The translations under genes and the position numbers were made by a program. Below the pieces are notes generated by a model, which saw only the letters and a program-made list of their open reading frames with translations, did no database searches and had not been told where the DNA came from. From Pseudorhodobacter sp. PARRP1 (lineage in GTDB: Bacteria; Pseudomonadota; Alphaproteobacteria; Rhodobacterales; Rhodobacteraceae): 64,000 nt of DNA. The DNA lies in NCBI GenBank assembly GCA_002256245.1, contig NKIU01000002.1, positions 124,001-188,000 on the forward strand, written 5' to 3'. Numbering within the stretch: position 1 is the first letter of the stretch; each line of letters opens with the position of its first letter. Positions 25,418 through 34,466 of the stretch are shown here, piece after piece.

Positions 25418-25831
25418 TTAGTTCAGTTTGCGGCCAAGGGCGGCTGCGCCATCACCCAGCAGGGCCTGCACCACAAGGGCGACGATCCAGAATGCGGGGT
25501 ATTCCCATCCGCCGTTTTCGTTGGAAAACCAGAAGCCAGCGGCAAAATGCACGGTGACGATGGCCCCCAGCAACACGGGAATCAAGGCCAATGCGACGAT
25601 GCGGGTGCGGTAGCCGGCGATCAGCGCGATGCCGCCCAGCAGCTCAACCGCGATCACCAGATAGGCGAGCGGGCCGGGCAGGCCGATGCTTTGGAAAAAG
25701 CCAGCGGTGCCAGCCGGGGTGAAGACGAAAATTTTCAGGCCAGCATGGGCAAGAAACAACGCGCCAAGGCTGACGCGCAGCAGAAGGGCTGCAAGGTCGG
25801 GGCGGGCGGCGGTGGAGGGTAGGGCAGTCAT
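25418..25831 (-). CDS. DoxX family membrane protein (MhqP-like)
   Basis: 137 residues from ATG 25831 with GAAGGA 9 bases upstream; an in-frame start at 25915 is rejected. Four hydrophobic segments: LLLRVSLGALFLAHAGLKIF, LAYLVIAVELLGGIALIAG, IVALALIPVLLGAIVTVHFA and PAFWIVALVVQALLG, with the conserved HAGLKI motif. DoxX proteins sit in the cytoplasmic membrane and are linked to quinone or sulfide oxidation chemistry. First gene of the operon; its 108-base leader separates it from the LysR gene on the same strand. Confidence 0.9.
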   Translation of the reverse strand: MTALPSTAARPDLAALLLRVSLGALFLAHAGLKIFVFTPAGTAGFFQSIGLPGPLAYLVIAVELLGGIALIAGYRTRIVALALIPVLLGAIVTVHFAAGFWFSNENGGWEYPAFWIVALVVQALLGDGAAALGRKLN

Positions 25832-25939
25832 TGCGATAATCCTTCGGGGTGGATGGGATGATCGCAACATAACTCTTGCGGATATGATTGATAATTGCGG
25901 CACGGGGAAGATCATTGCATCCCAAATGGAAGGGATGGT

Positions 25940-26821
25940 TCAGGCGGGGGGCGACAGGTGTTGGGCCAGAAAGTCGATCAGCACCCGTATCTTCAGCGCC
26001 AGATGCCGCCCCGAGGGGTAAAGCGCAAACACCGTCATCGGCGGCTCTTCAAAGCGGGTCAGCAGGCGCACCAGCCGCCCGTTGGCAAGGCTGTCGGCCA
26101 GCACGAAATCGGGCGATGCGGCGATGCCCAACCCCGCCTCGGCGGCAATCATGCAGGCCGAGGCGTTGGAGAAGGTCAGGCGGCCTGCGACGGCAACGCT
26201 TTGATTTTGCGCAAAAGTCCACCGGTTTGGGTCGCGGTAATTGGTGTCGATCAGGCAATTGTGCGCGGTCAGGTCTTGCGGGGTTTGCGGCGTGCCATGC
26301 GTGGCGAGATAAGCGGGCGCGGCGGCGACGATCAGCTGCGCGTGGCACAGTTTGCGCGCGATCAATGTGGTGTCGCGGGGCTTTCCCACCCGCACCGCCA
26401 TATCAAAACCTTCATCGACAAGGTTTGCAAGGCGGTCGGAAAACTGCACTTCAAGCGCGATATCGGGGTGGGCCTTGGCGAATTCGGCCAGCAGCGGGGC
26501 AAGCCGGATGGTGCCAAAGCTAAGCGGCGCGCTGAGGCGGATCTTGCCGCGCGGCAGCAGGGCGGCGTTGCGGGTTTCGGTATCCAGCGCGTCAAATTCG
26601 TCAATCAGGTTGCGCAGGCGCTCAAAATAAACCTGCCCGGCTTCGGTGGCCGAGAGGGCGCGGGTTGTGCGGTGCAACAGCCGCACGCCCAGATCGGATT
26701 CAAGCCGCGCCACCAGCTTGGAGGCTTGGCCGGAACTGGTGCCAAGCCGCTGCGCAGCGGCTGCAAAGCTGCCGGTCTCCAGCACAGTCACGAACATGCG
26801 TTCGCTTGGCAGCCGATCCAT
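25940..26821 (-). CDS. LysR-type regulator, likely of the quinone-type operon
   Basis: 293 residues. N-terminal winged helix (MFVTVLETGSFAAAAQRLG, SGQASKLVARLESDLGVRLL) and a C-terminal effector-binding domain (LSAPLSFGTIRLAPLLAEF). It resembles the DsdC/YhjC subgroup of LysR regulators. It is transcribed in the same direction as, and directly upstream of, the DoxX-VOC-GST-esterase genes, with a 108-base A+T-rich gap containing TGATTGATAATTG that could bind it. Regulation of that operon is inferred from position. Confidence 0.92.
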   Translation of the reverse strand: MDRLPSERMFVTVLETGSFAAAAQRLGTSSGQASKLVARLESDLGVRLLHRTTRALSATEAGQVYFERLRNLIDEFDALDTETRNAALLPRGKIRLSAPLSFGTIRLAPLLAEFAKAHPDIALEVQFSDRLANLVDEGFDMAVRVGKPRDTTLIARKLCHAQLIVAAAPAYLATHGTPQTPQDLTAHNCLIDTNYRDPNRWTFAQNQSVAVAGRLTFSNASACMIAAEAGLGIAASPDFVLADSLANGRLVRLLTRFEEPPMTVFALYPSGRHLALKIRVLIDFLAQHLSPPA

Positions 26822-26942
26822 TCGCGCACTTTCACCGGGTAATCGGGCGAAGCATAGCGCGATTACTGCGGCAGGGGAAGCAATGGCGAGAATGGCCGCG
26901 GTGCAACAGGTGGCGGGAGAAGATCAGATTATTTCGGAAAAG

Positions 26943-27017
26943 TGGCAGCCCGTAGGGGAGTCGAACCCCTCTTGCCTGGTTGAAAACCAGATGTCCTAAC
27001 CGATAGACGAACGGGCC
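26943..27017 (-). tRNA. tRNA-Glu(TTC), copy 1
   Basis: On the minus strand the 75-base gene reads GGCCCGT...ACGGGCTG-CCA. The acceptor stem pairs with one G-T pair; the anticodon stem CTGGT/ACCAG carries a 7-base loop TTTTCAA, giving anticodon TTC (Glu). The T-arm GGGGTTCGACTCCCC is standard and CCA is encoded. Identical to copy 2 at 27971-28045. Confidence 0.97.
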
Positions 27018-27071
27018 ACTGGCGCACCTCCTAAGGGGTTGGCGCGCGGGGTTCAAGAGGGGAAAAGCGCC

Positions 27072-27869
27072 TTAACCGTCGATTTTTGCGCCCATCAGCG
27101 CGATGGCCTGCTCATAAACCTTGGCGGCGTTCCATTCTTTGATCACGGCAAAGTTCGGCTCGCCTTCCTGATAGCCTTTGCCGGGTTGCCAGCCCTTTTG
27201 CGCGAGGTAGTTGGCGGTGGTGGCCAACGCATCGGTCATGTTGGTCAGATCAATCCGGCCGTCGCCGTTGCCATCTTGGCCATAGGCCAGCGCATTGCCG
27301 GGCAGGAATTGGGTGTGGCCCAACTCGCCATGTTTCGCGCCCACGGATTTCGCGCTGATCGAGCCTTGATCGACCAGCAGCAGCGCGCCGATCAGATGCG
27401 GGCGGAAGAAGTCGGTGCGGCGGCAGTCGAAGGTCAGGGTGGCGATGGCGGACACCACGTTGGTGTCACCCATGAAATTGCCAAAGCCGGTTTCCATGCC
27501 ATGAATCGCCAGCAACACGCCTGCGGGCACGCCATAGCGGGCCTCTAGCCCGGCGTAGAAATCGGGGTTTTTCTTTTTGCGCGCGCGGCCCTGCGAGATG
27601 ATGGCATCGGCGCCGCGCACGTTCAGGAACTTTTGCAGCGTGTATTTGAAGCTTTTCTGGTTGCGATCCGCCGCGATGGTGGCCTTGGAATAGCTGGCCC
27701 CGAGCAGGGCCGCACGCCCGGCTTCGCCCACGCCTTCGGCCTTGGCCTCTTGCGCCATATCGGCTTTCCAGGCGTCAAACCCGGCCGAGGTGTTGCTGCA
27801 CGGCGCCGCAAGCGCGGGGGCGGCAAGGCCCAGGGAAAGGATCAAAGTGGCGAAGGATTTGTTAAACAC
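27072..27869 (-). CDS. Lytic murein transglycosylase (MltB-type)
   Basis: 265 residues if started at GTG 27869, which gives a clean signal peptide (FNKSFATLILSLGLAAPALA). An ATG at 27959 would add 30 residues of less secretory character; the ribosome sites of both are weak, so the start is uncertain. The MltB fold is evident in ADAIISQGRARKKKNPDFY, HGMETGFGNFMGDTNVVSA (catalytic Glu in METGFG), ALLLVDQGSISAKSV and GELGHTQFLPGNALA. It cleaves the glycan strand forming 1,6-anhydromuramic ends in the periplasm. It sits between two identical tRNA-Glu genes. Confidence 0.88.
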   Translation of the reverse strand: MFNKSFATLILSLGLAAPALAAPCSNTSAGFDAWKADMAQEAKAEGVGEAGRAALLGASYSKATIAADRNQKSFKYTLQKFLNVRGADAIISQGRARKKKNPDFYAGLEARYGVPAGVLLAIHGMETGFGNFMGDTNVVSAIATLTFDCRRTDFFRPHLIGALLLVDQGSISAKSVGAKHGELGHTQFLPGNALAYGQDGNGDGRIDLTNMTDALATTANYLAQKGWQPGKGYQEGEPNFAVIKEWNAAKVYEQAIALMGAKIDG

Positions 27870-27970
27870 GTTGGGCACCCAGCAAGGAATTGTTGCGGGC
27901 AGAATAGCCACGCCGCAGGCTTGCGCAAGGGGGCTGACATTAATCAGCGAAAACAGCATGTTGGTGGAAG

Positions 27971-28045
27971 TGGCAGCCCGTAGGGGAGTCGAACCCCTCT
28001 TGCCTGGTTGAAAACCAGATGTCCTAACCGATAGACGAACGGGCC
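27971..28045 (-). tRNA. tRNA-Glu(TTC), copy 2
   Basis: The same 75-base sequence as copy 1, with encoded CCA and anticodon TTC. It lies upstream of the transglycosylase gene on the same strand, so both tRNA genes and the enzyme gene could share a transcript. Confidence 0.97.
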
Positions 28046-28094
28046 ACTGAGGGCGGTGTTTAAGGGCAGAGCTTGCGCTTCGCAAGAGGAAAAA

Positions 28095-29837
28095 TCACGC
28101 TTTTGCGGCATCTTCCAAGCGAAATTGCACGCGGGTCTTGCCGCCCCATGTGTTCAGTTCCAGCCGGCCCGCCAGATGAAAGCGCTGGTGCCCCGCGTTT
28201 TCCAGCGCTGGGCCAAGATCGGTGTCGAAAGCGCCGAAAGCGATGCCTTCCAGCCGCGCGCCCATGCTGTCGCCAAAGCTGATTTTCAGATGTTTTTCGC
28301 CGACGCGCCGGGTGGTGATATTTGTGTCGGCAAAGGCAAAGCGCGGGGCGGGGGCGGATGCGCCGAATGGGCCAGCGGCGTCGATTTGCTCGACAAATCC
28401 GGGGGTTGCAGCGGTGGGCATCAAGAGGCTGTCGATGCGCAGGTCTTCGCGCCCGCCTGCGCCCGCGCCCTGTTTGGCCAGAAGTTCTGACAGACGCTCC
28501 ATCGCGGCATCAAGTTTATCGCGCGCGACGGTCAGGCCTGCGGCCATCTTGTGACCGCCGCCTTTTAACAGCAGGCCTTCGGTGGCAAGCCGGTGGATGG
28601 CGGCCCCCAGATCAACCCCGGTGACCGAACGGGCGGAGCCTTTGCCCTCATCGCCATCAAAACCGATCACCACGGCGGGGCGGTGGCTGGCCTCTTTCAG
28701 GCGGGCGGCGACGATGCCGACGACGCCGGGGTGCCAGCCGTCGCCTGCGGCCCAGACGAGCGGGCCGTCCATGCCGCGCATTTCGGCTTGCGCCAGCGCC
28801 TCTTCGCGCACGCGGGCTTCGATATCGCGGCGCTCGGTGTTCAGAACGTCGAGGCGTTCGGCGAGGGCCGCGGCCTCGGTCGGGCTGTCGGTTGAAAGCA
28901 GCCGCGCGCCGAGGTCGGCTTGGCCGATGCGGCCGCCTGCGTTGACGCGGGGGCCAAGCAGGAAGCCAAGCGCATAGGGGGTGGGGGCCTGATCCATGCG
29001 GGCGATGTCGGCCAGCGCGCGCAGGCCCGCGCGTTCGCGGCGCGCCATCACCTTGAGCCCCTGGCGCACGAAGGCGCGGTTGACGCCGATCAGGGGCGCG
29101 ACATCGGCGACGGTGGCGAGGGCGACAAGATCAAGCAGCGCCATCAGATCAGGGCCTTGGGTGCCATCGGCGCGCAGTTGCCGGTTGGCCTCGACCAGCA
29201 TCAGGAACACCACCGAAGCGGCGCAAAGATGGCCGAGATCGCCGTCTTCATCCTGACGGTTGGGGTTTACCACCGCAAAGGCGGCGGGCAGGGTTTCAGC
29301 GCCCAAGTGGTGATCCAGCACCACCACATCGCATTTGGCGGCAGCGATAGGATCAAAGCTGAGCGTGCCGCAATCGACACACAGGATCAGGTCGTGTTTG
29401 CTGCCAAGCTCTGCCATGGCGGGGACGTTGGGGCCGTAGCCTTCGTCAATGCGGTCGGGGATATAGAGCGTGGCAGCCGCGCCCATCGCGCGCAGCCAGA
29501 TGATCAGCAGGGCGGCGGACGAGCCGCCATCGACATCATAATCGGCAAAGATTGCAATGCGTTGACGGGTTTTGACCGCGTGCAGGAAGCGGGCCGCCGC
29601 TTTGCCCATATCGCGCAGTTTCAGCGGATCGGGCAAAAGATCGCGCAGTTGCGGCGCAAGGAAGGCGGGGGCGTCTTGGGGCGTGACGCCGCGCGCGACA
29701 AGGGTGGCACATAGGGCGAGCGGCAGGCGGGTGATCTGGGCCATCGCCTCGGCCAGACGTTCGGCTTCGTCAGCGGGGCCGATCCAGCGGCGCTGGGTCA
29801 GCGAGTGTTCGACGGAGAGGAAGCTGCGCGCTGTCAT
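28095..29837 (-). CDS. recJ: Single-stranded-DNA 5'-3' exonuclease RecJ
   Basis: 580 residues from ATG 29837; in-frame codons up to 29924 are rejected as they lack similarity. DHH-family nuclease used in recombinational and mismatch repair. Phosphoesterase motifs: ADYDVDGGSSAALL (motif I), CVDCGT, LDHHLG (DHH) and GPRVNAGGRIG, and the C-terminal DHHA1 GGGHKMAAGLTV. The C-terminal domain includes an OB-like region ending in WGGKTRVQFRLEDAAKA. 89 bases separate it from glpX, transcribed in the same direction. Confidence 0.96.
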   Translation of the reverse strand: MTARSFLSVEHSLTQRRWIGPADEAERLAEAMAQITRLPLALCATLVARGVTPQDAPAFLAPQLRDLLPDPLKLRDMGKAAARFLHAVKTRQRIAIFADYDVDGGSSAALLIIWLRAMGAAATLYIPDRIDEGYGPNVPAMAELGSKHDLILCVDCGTLSFDPIAAAKCDVVVLDHHLGAETLPAAFAVVNPNRQDEDGDLGHLCAASVVFLMLVEANRQLRADGTQGPDLMALLDLVALATVADVAPLIGVNRAFVRQGLKVMARRERAGLRALADIARMDQAPTPYALGFLLGPRVNAGGRIGQADLGARLLSTDSPTEAAALAERLDVLNTERRDIEARVREEALAQAEMRGMDGPLVWAAGDGWHPGVVGIVAARLKEASHRPAVVIGFDGDEGKGSARSVTGVDLGAAIHRLATEGLLLKGGGHKMAAGLTVARDKLDAAMERLSELLAKQGAGAGGREDLRIDSLLMPTAATPGFVEQIDAAGPFGASAPAPRFAFADTNITTRRVGEKHLKISFGDSMGARLEGIAFGAFDTDLGPALENAGHQRFHLAGRLELNTWGGKTRVQFRLEDAAKA

Positions 29838-29926
29838 GGCGTGGGTGTGCCCGACAGCGCGGCCTGGAGCAAGGCGGAATTTGAAAAATTCCGGCACGAT
29901 TTCCGTATCGGAAATCGGTTGCACCT

Positions 29927-30892
29927 TTATTTCATTGGGCTTTTATACAGCATCCGGCGCACCGATCCGGTTTTGGAGCGCATCAGGATGGTTTCGGTGG
30001 TGATCCAGCCCGGTTCGATCTTGATGCCTTGCAGGATCGAGCCTTGGGTGACGCCGGTGGCGGCGAAGATCACGTCGGCGGTGACCATCTCATCGCGGGT
30101 GTAGATGCGGTTCAGGTCGGTGATGCCAGCCTTGAAGGCGCGGGATTTTTCGTCGTCGTTGCGGAACAGCAGTTTGCCGTAGATCTGGCCGCCCATGCAT
30201 TTCAGCGCCGAGGCCGCCAGCACGCCTTCGGGGGCACCGCCGGAGCCCATATACATGTCGATGCCGGTGATTTCGCTTTCGGCACAATGGATGACGCCCG
30301 CCACGTCGCCATCGGTGATTAGGCGGATGGCGGCCCCGGTGGAGCGGACCTCGGCGATCAACGCCTCGTGCCGGGGGCGTTCGAGGATGCAGACGGTGAT
30401 CTCATCGGCGGCGACACCTTTGGCGCGGGCGAGGGCGCGGACGCGGGCGGCGGGGGGCATGTCGAGGGTTACGGTGTCGGGGGCATAGCCGGGGCCGATG
30501 GCGAGTTTTTCCATATAGACGTCGGGCGCGTGCAGCAGGGTGCCGCGCGGGGCCATGGCGATGACGGTCAGCGCGTTCGGCATGTCTTTCGCCGTCAGCG
30601 TGGTGCCTTCCAGCGGGTCGAGTGCGATGTCCACGGCGGGGCCGCGGCCGGTGCCGACTTCCTCGCCGATGAACAGCATCGGGGCCTCGTCACGCTCGCC
30701 TTCGCCGATCACCACGACGCCCGCGATATCGAGCAAATTCAACTGGTCGCGCATGGCGTTGACGGCGGCCTGATCGGCGGCCTTTTCGTCGCCGCGCCCG
30801 ATCAGCTTGGCCGAGGCGAGGGCTGCGGCTTCGGACACGCGGGCGAGGCCGAGCGAAAGCAGGCGGTCTTGAAATTCGGTGACGTCGGCCAT
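29927..30892 (-). CDS. glpX: Class II fructose-1,6-bisphosphatase
   Basis: 321 residues. It hydrolyses fructose-1,6-bisphosphate in gluconeogenesis; some GlpX enzymes also act on sedoheptulose-1,7-bisphosphate. Conserved elements: GEGERDEAPMLFIGEEVG, DPLEGTTLTA (metal/substrate Asp and Glu), AITDGDVAG-type region RLITDGDVAGVI, and MGSGGAPEGVL. Start ATG 30892. It is followed by recJ and preceded by hom (208-base gap) on the same strand. Confidence 0.95.
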   Translation of the reverse strand: MADVTEFQDRLLSLGLARVSEAAALASAKLIGRGDEKAADQAAVNAMRDQLNLLDIAGVVVIGEGERDEAPMLFIGEEVGTGRGPAVDIALDPLEGTTLTAKDMPNALTVIAMAPRGTLLHAPDVYMEKLAIGPGYAPDTVTLDMPPAARVRALARAKGVAADEITVCILERPRHEALIAEVRSTGAAIRLITDGDVAGVIHCAESEITGIDMYMGSGGAPEGVLAASALKCMGGQIYGKLLFRNDDEKSRAFKAGITDLNRIYTRDEMVTADVIFAATGVTQGSILQGIKIEPGWITTETILMRSKTGSVRRMLYKSPMK

Positions 30893-31100
30893 GGGGTGTC
30901 CTTGCGGCGAGAAGAGGAGAGGTTTTCCTTCGTCTAGCCGGGGGCGGGGAAGGCGGCAAGGATGGTCGCGCTAACAGTTTGGCTGCGCTGAGGTAATCTG
31001 CCGCGTTGCAGGGTTTTGAGGGCGGCGCTTTCACGCGATGCGGGTGTGACACCGGATTATGTGGCGCTGCCACGCCCGCGCGCGTGGAGACGAATCGCGA

Positions 31101-32405
31101 TCAGACTTCCTCAATCCGCAGCGCAACCGGGGCCCCGACCATCACGCCGGTGCCGACAAAGCGGGTGGTGGCGTGGTCGATATCGGCGCGGGTGGCTTTG
31201 TGGGTGACGATCAGCACGGTGGCCTTGTCGCCTTCGTGGTCATACTGGCGCATCTGGTCGATGGAGACGCCGGCATCGCCGAGGCAGGTGGCGATTTTCG
31301 CCAAAGCGCCGGGTTTGTCCAGCAGGGTCATGCGCAGGTAATAGCTGGCCGGGGTGGCCGATTGCGCGGCTTGCGGGGTGGCAAGCGTGCTGGCGGGCTG
31401 GCCGAAGGTGGGCAGGCGCAGGCCACGGGCAAGGTCGATCACGTCGGACATCACGGCGCTGGCGGTGGGGCCCATGCCCGCGCCGGGACCGCGCAGCACA
31501 ATCTGGCCGACAGAATCGCCTTCCAGCACCACCATGTTGGTGCCGCCTTGCAACTGGCCGAGCGGGCTGTCGGCGGGCACAAGGCAGGGGGTCATGCGTT
31601 GTTCCAAGCCCCGCCCGGTCATCTGCGCCACACCGAGCAGTTTGATGCGGTAGCCCATGTCGGCGGCGAGTTTGATATCGTCGATCGAGATTGCACCGAT
31701 GCCTTCGAGTTCGACCGCGTCAAAGCTGACTTGGGTGCCGAAAGCGATGGCGGCGAGAAGGGAGAGTTTGTGGCCTGCGTCGATGCCGCCGACATCGAGG
31801 TTCGGGTCGGCCTCCAGGTAGCCCAACTGCTGGGCGGCGTCGAAGACTTCGGCATAGCTGAGGCCTTCGTTCTGCATCCGGGTCAGGATGTAGTTGCACG
31901 AGCCGTTCATCACGCCCATCACGCGCTTGATCTGATTGCCCGCGAGGCCTTCGGTCAGCGCCTTGATCACCGGGATGCCACCTGCGACGGCGGCTTCAAA
32001 GCGGATGACGCGGCCTGCGGATTCGGCAGCAAGGGCGAGGGCTTGGCCGTGGTGGGCCAGCAGCGCCTTGTTGGCAGAAACCACGTCTTTGCCAGCGGCG
32101 ATGGCGGCTTCGGTGGCCAGTTTGGCGGGGCCTTCGTGGCCGCCCATCACCTCGATGAACACATCAACGTCGTCGCGCTTGGCCAGCGCCACGGGATCGA
32201 CTTCCCACGCATAGGCCGAGAGATCGGCGTCGCGGTTCTTGGATTTATCGCGGGCCGAGACGGCGGTGATCTGCACGGGGCGTCCGGTGCGTTTGGCGAT
32301 CAGATCGGCGTGTTGCTGCACGATCTTGACCACGCCAATCCCGACGGTGCCCAGTCCGGCAAGACCAATGCGCAAGGGTTTGGCAGACATTGGTGCAGCG
32401 GACAT
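31101..32405 (-). CDS. hom: Homoserine dehydrogenase
   Basis: 434 residues; reduces aspartate semialdehyde to homoserine for threonine and methionine synthesis. N-terminal Rossmann motif GLAGLGTVGIGVV, the catalytic core NYILTRM ... LGYLEADPNLDVGGIDAGHK with the conserved GGIDAGHK-type loop, and a C-terminal ACT domain (YYLRMTLLDKPGALAKIATC, about 350-430) for feedback. Start ATG 32405 has GGAG 9 bases upstream; a second ATG (32390) is possible. Followed at 208 bases by glpX. Confidence 0.96.
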   Translation of the reverse strand: MSAAPMSAKPLRIGLAGLGTVGIGVVKIVQQHADLIAKRTGRPVQITAVSARDKSKNRDADLSAYAWEVDPVALAKRDDVDVFIEVMGGHEGPAKLATEAAIAAGKDVVSANKALLAHHGQALALAAESAGRVIRFEAAVAGGIPVIKALTEGLAGNQIKRVMGVMNGSCNYILTRMQNEGLSYAEVFDAAQQLGYLEADPNLDVGGIDAGHKLSLLAAIAFGTQVSFDAVELEGIGAISIDDIKLAADMGYRIKLLGVAQMTGRGLEQRMTPCLVPADSPLGQLQGGTNMVVLEGDSVGQIVLRGPGAGMGPTASAVMSDVIDLARGLRLPTFGQPASTLATPQAAQSATPASYYLRMTLLDKPGALAKIATCLGDAGVSIDQMRQYDHEGDKATVLIVTHKATRADIDHATTRFVGTGVMVGAPVALRIEEV

Positions 32406-32481
32406 GGGGGACTACTCCGTTTCAGATTGCTTGCGCCGGGTGTTAGCCGATGGCGGGCCGGGGCGCAACGCGGGCGTGCGG

Positions 32482-32703
32482 TTATCGGGTGCTGTCGAGG
32501 GCGCGCAGGGCGGCGGCGCGGGCTTTGAGCGCTGACACCGGGCCGGCCAGCGGATCGACAGGGATCGTCTGATCGGTGCCTGCGATCAGTTGATCGGTTG
32601 GCAGCAGGCTGGGAGTCGGCAGATTGGTGCGCGCGCCAGCGTCCACTTCGGGAAACTGGGCACAGGCCGACAGGGTAAGGATCAGAGCAAGGGCGCGCGT
32701 CAT
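32482..32703 (-). CDS. Small lipoprotein
   Basis: 73 residues from ATG 32703. It has a very short lipoprotein signal, MTRALALILTLSACAQF, with lipobox LSAC; Cys14 would be lipidated. The mature part is Pro/Leu/Asp-rich (TPSLLPTDQLIAGTDQ, DPLAGPVSAL) and lacks a known domain. An in-frame ATG four codons upstream (32715) has AGGA close by, so the start may be there. Gene ends 76 bases before hom. Confidence 0.6.
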   Translation of the reverse strand: MTRALALILTLSACAQFPEVDAGARTNLPTPSLLPTDQLIAGTDQTIPVDPLAGPVSALKARAAALRALDSTR

Positions 32704-32778
32704 GTCTGGGAGCATATCCTGCGCAACGGGCGGGGGCAATGCGCAGGGTGGGTGCTGGCGGTCTGCAAAAACACCAAG

Positions 32779-32843
32779 CCGCCCCGGGCTTGACCCGGGG
32801 CCTTTGGTCGATGCGGTGAGGCCCCGGATCAAGTCCGGGGCGG
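32779..32843. repeat. CCCCGG-type inverted repeat (second REP family)
   Basis: Left arm CCGCCCCGGG ... GGGGCCT (32779-32803) and right arm AGGCCCCGG ... CCGGGGCGG (32819-32843) are near-complementary, 25 bases each, around a 15-base loop. This matches a widely scattered alphaproteobacterial repeat type and lies between the lipoprotein and pirin genes. Confidence 0.8.
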
Positions 32844-32860
32844 CGCAGGGATACAGGGAT

Positions 32861-33772
32861 TTAATGCGCGGGTTTTATGAAGGTGCCGTTGCGCAACTCG
32901 GTCATCGCTTGCTGCAACTCGGCCTTGGTGTTCATCACGATGGGGCCGTGCCATGCCACGGGTTCCTGGATCGGCGCGCCCGACACCAGCAGAAAGCGGA
33001 TGCCGTTTGGCCCGGCCTGCACGGTGATCTCATCGCCCTTGCCGAACTCGATCAGGGTGCGATTGCCGGACAGGTCGCGGATATTGAGTTCCTCACCCTT
33101 ATATTCCTTTTCCAGCAACACGCCGCGCGGACGGGAACTGTCGGCAAACTTGCCAGCGCCTTCAAAGACATAAGCGAAGGCATGGCGGCGGGTGTCGATC
33201 CGAAACGTCTTTTTCTTTTCCGGCGGCACATAGACATCCAGATATTGCGGATCGGCGGCGATGCCATCGACGGGGCCGGTTTTGCCCCAGAAACTGCCGA
33301 CGATCACCTTCACGATGCTGCCGTCGTCATCCATGATTTCGGGGATGTCGTTTGATTTGACATCCTGATAGCGCGGCGGCGTCATTTTCTGCGCTTTCGG
33401 CAGATTGGCCCAAAGCTGGAAGCCGTGCATCTGGCCCTTGGCGTTGCCCTTTGGCATTTCTTGGTGAAGGATGCCTGACCCTGCGGTCATCCATTGCACA
33501 TCGCCGCCCTTCAGCGTGCCGCGATTGCCAAGGCTGTCGCCATGTTCGACCGCGCCCGCCAGCACATAGGTGATGGTCTCGATCCCACGGTGCGGGTGCC
33601 ACGGGAAGCCCGCCATATAGTCGCGCGGGGTTTCGCCACGGAAATCGTCGAACAGCAGGAAGGGATCGAACTGGGTCGGGTCGCCAAAGCCGAAAGCGCG
33701 GTGCAGATGCACGCCTGCGCCTTCGATATGCGGTTGGGCGGTGGATTGGTTCAGAACGGGGCGGAGAGACAT
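32861..33772 (-). CDS. Pirin family protein
   Basis: 303 residues from ATG 33772 (AGGAGC 7 bases upstream; earlier in-frame starts lack a ribosome site). Two cupin domains. The first keeps the metal-binding pattern FPWHPHRGIETITYVL (two His) and VQWMTAGSGILHQEMP (His, Glu), as in pirins/quercetin dioxygenases that bind Fe. The C-terminal domain resembles a second cupin. Function may be quercetinase-like or redox regulation; unassigned. Single gene, with 123 bases to the Tad-type cluster. Confidence 0.92.
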   Translation of the reverse strand: MSLRPVLNQSTAQPHIEGAGVHLHRAFGFGDPTQFDPFLLFDDFRGETPRDYMAGFPWHPHRGIETITYVLAGAVEHGDSLGNRGTLKGGDVQWMTAGSGILHQEMPKGNAKGQMHGFQLWANLPKAQKMTPPRYQDVKSNDIPEIMDDDGSIVKVIVGSFWGKTGPVDGIAADPQYLDVYVPPEKKKTFRIDTRRHAFAYVFEGAGKFADSSRPRGVLLEKEYKGEELNIRDLSGNRTLIEFGKGDEITVQAGPNGIRFLLVSGAPIQEPVAWHGPIVMNTKAELQQAMTELRNGTFIKPAH

Positions 33773-33895
33773 GAGGTTGCTCCTGTGATTGCGTTGGAGC
33801 ACATGTAGGACGCGTGCATCCATGCGACAATGCGTGAATGCACAGGGGTGTTGTGCGGATTTACGCAGGTCGGCCCGCCTGATCGTGTTTTGCGA

Positions 33896-34459
33896 TCAGG
33901 AGCAGGTCACCCCCGTCATGCACAGTTTCGGAACGAAGCGCGGCCGCGTCACCACGAACTGTTTCATGATCTCGTCATTCATCCCGACATCAAAAGCCGG
34001 ATGATAGCTGACCTCGGTTTCCACGATGATCACGCGGTCGCCGTCTGCCATCGCCGGGATGCGGTAGGCGTAGTTGGCGATGGTGCCAGTGGTCAGCGGC
34101 AGCATCGCGCCATCGGGAGAGCGCGACCAATCGACCTCGAAGCGGGAGTTGGCGTTCGACCACGTGACCGAGGTTACGCGGATTTTCACGGTCTGGTCGC
34201 CGTCGATCAGATACCGCATCAGATCGCGCATCCCGGTGACGTAGTTGGTGGGCAGCGTCACCATCTCACGCGAGATCATGTCGGAAATGGTATAGGCGGC
34301 CTTTTGCGCGGTGTTGACCGAGCGGAAGGCATCCCAATAGACGAACAGCGCCAGATACGACCACAGCATGAACGGCAGCACGATGATGGCCTCGGCCATC
34401 AGCACGCCGCTTTCGTCACGGCCAAAACGGCGCAGCAGGTTGCGAAGCGATTTCATCAT
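33896..34459 (-). CDS. TadE-like pilus/surface protein 2
   Basis: 187 residues. N-terminal basic segment, then a hydrophobic helix with the pilin-like context DESGVLMAEAIIVLPFMLW; Glu in AEA is at the place of pseudopilin Glu5. The rest is a periplasmic/extracellular domain with two C-terminal Cys (KLCMTGVTC). TadE-like proteins are minor pseudopilins of the Flp/Tad secretion system. Last gene of the cluster, 7 bases after the next; ribosome site AAGGGA. Confidence 0.8.
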   Translation of the reverse strand: MMKSLRNLLRRFGRDESGVLMAEAIIVLPFMLWSYLALFVYWDAFRSVNTAQKAAYTISDMISREMVTLPTNYVTGMRDLMRYLIDGDQTVKIRVTSVTWSNANSRFEVDWSRSPDGAMLPLTTGTIANYAYRIPAMADGDRVIIVETEVSYHPAFDVGMNDEIMKQFVVTRPRFVPKLCMTGVTCS

Positions 34460-34466
34460 GTGTCCC

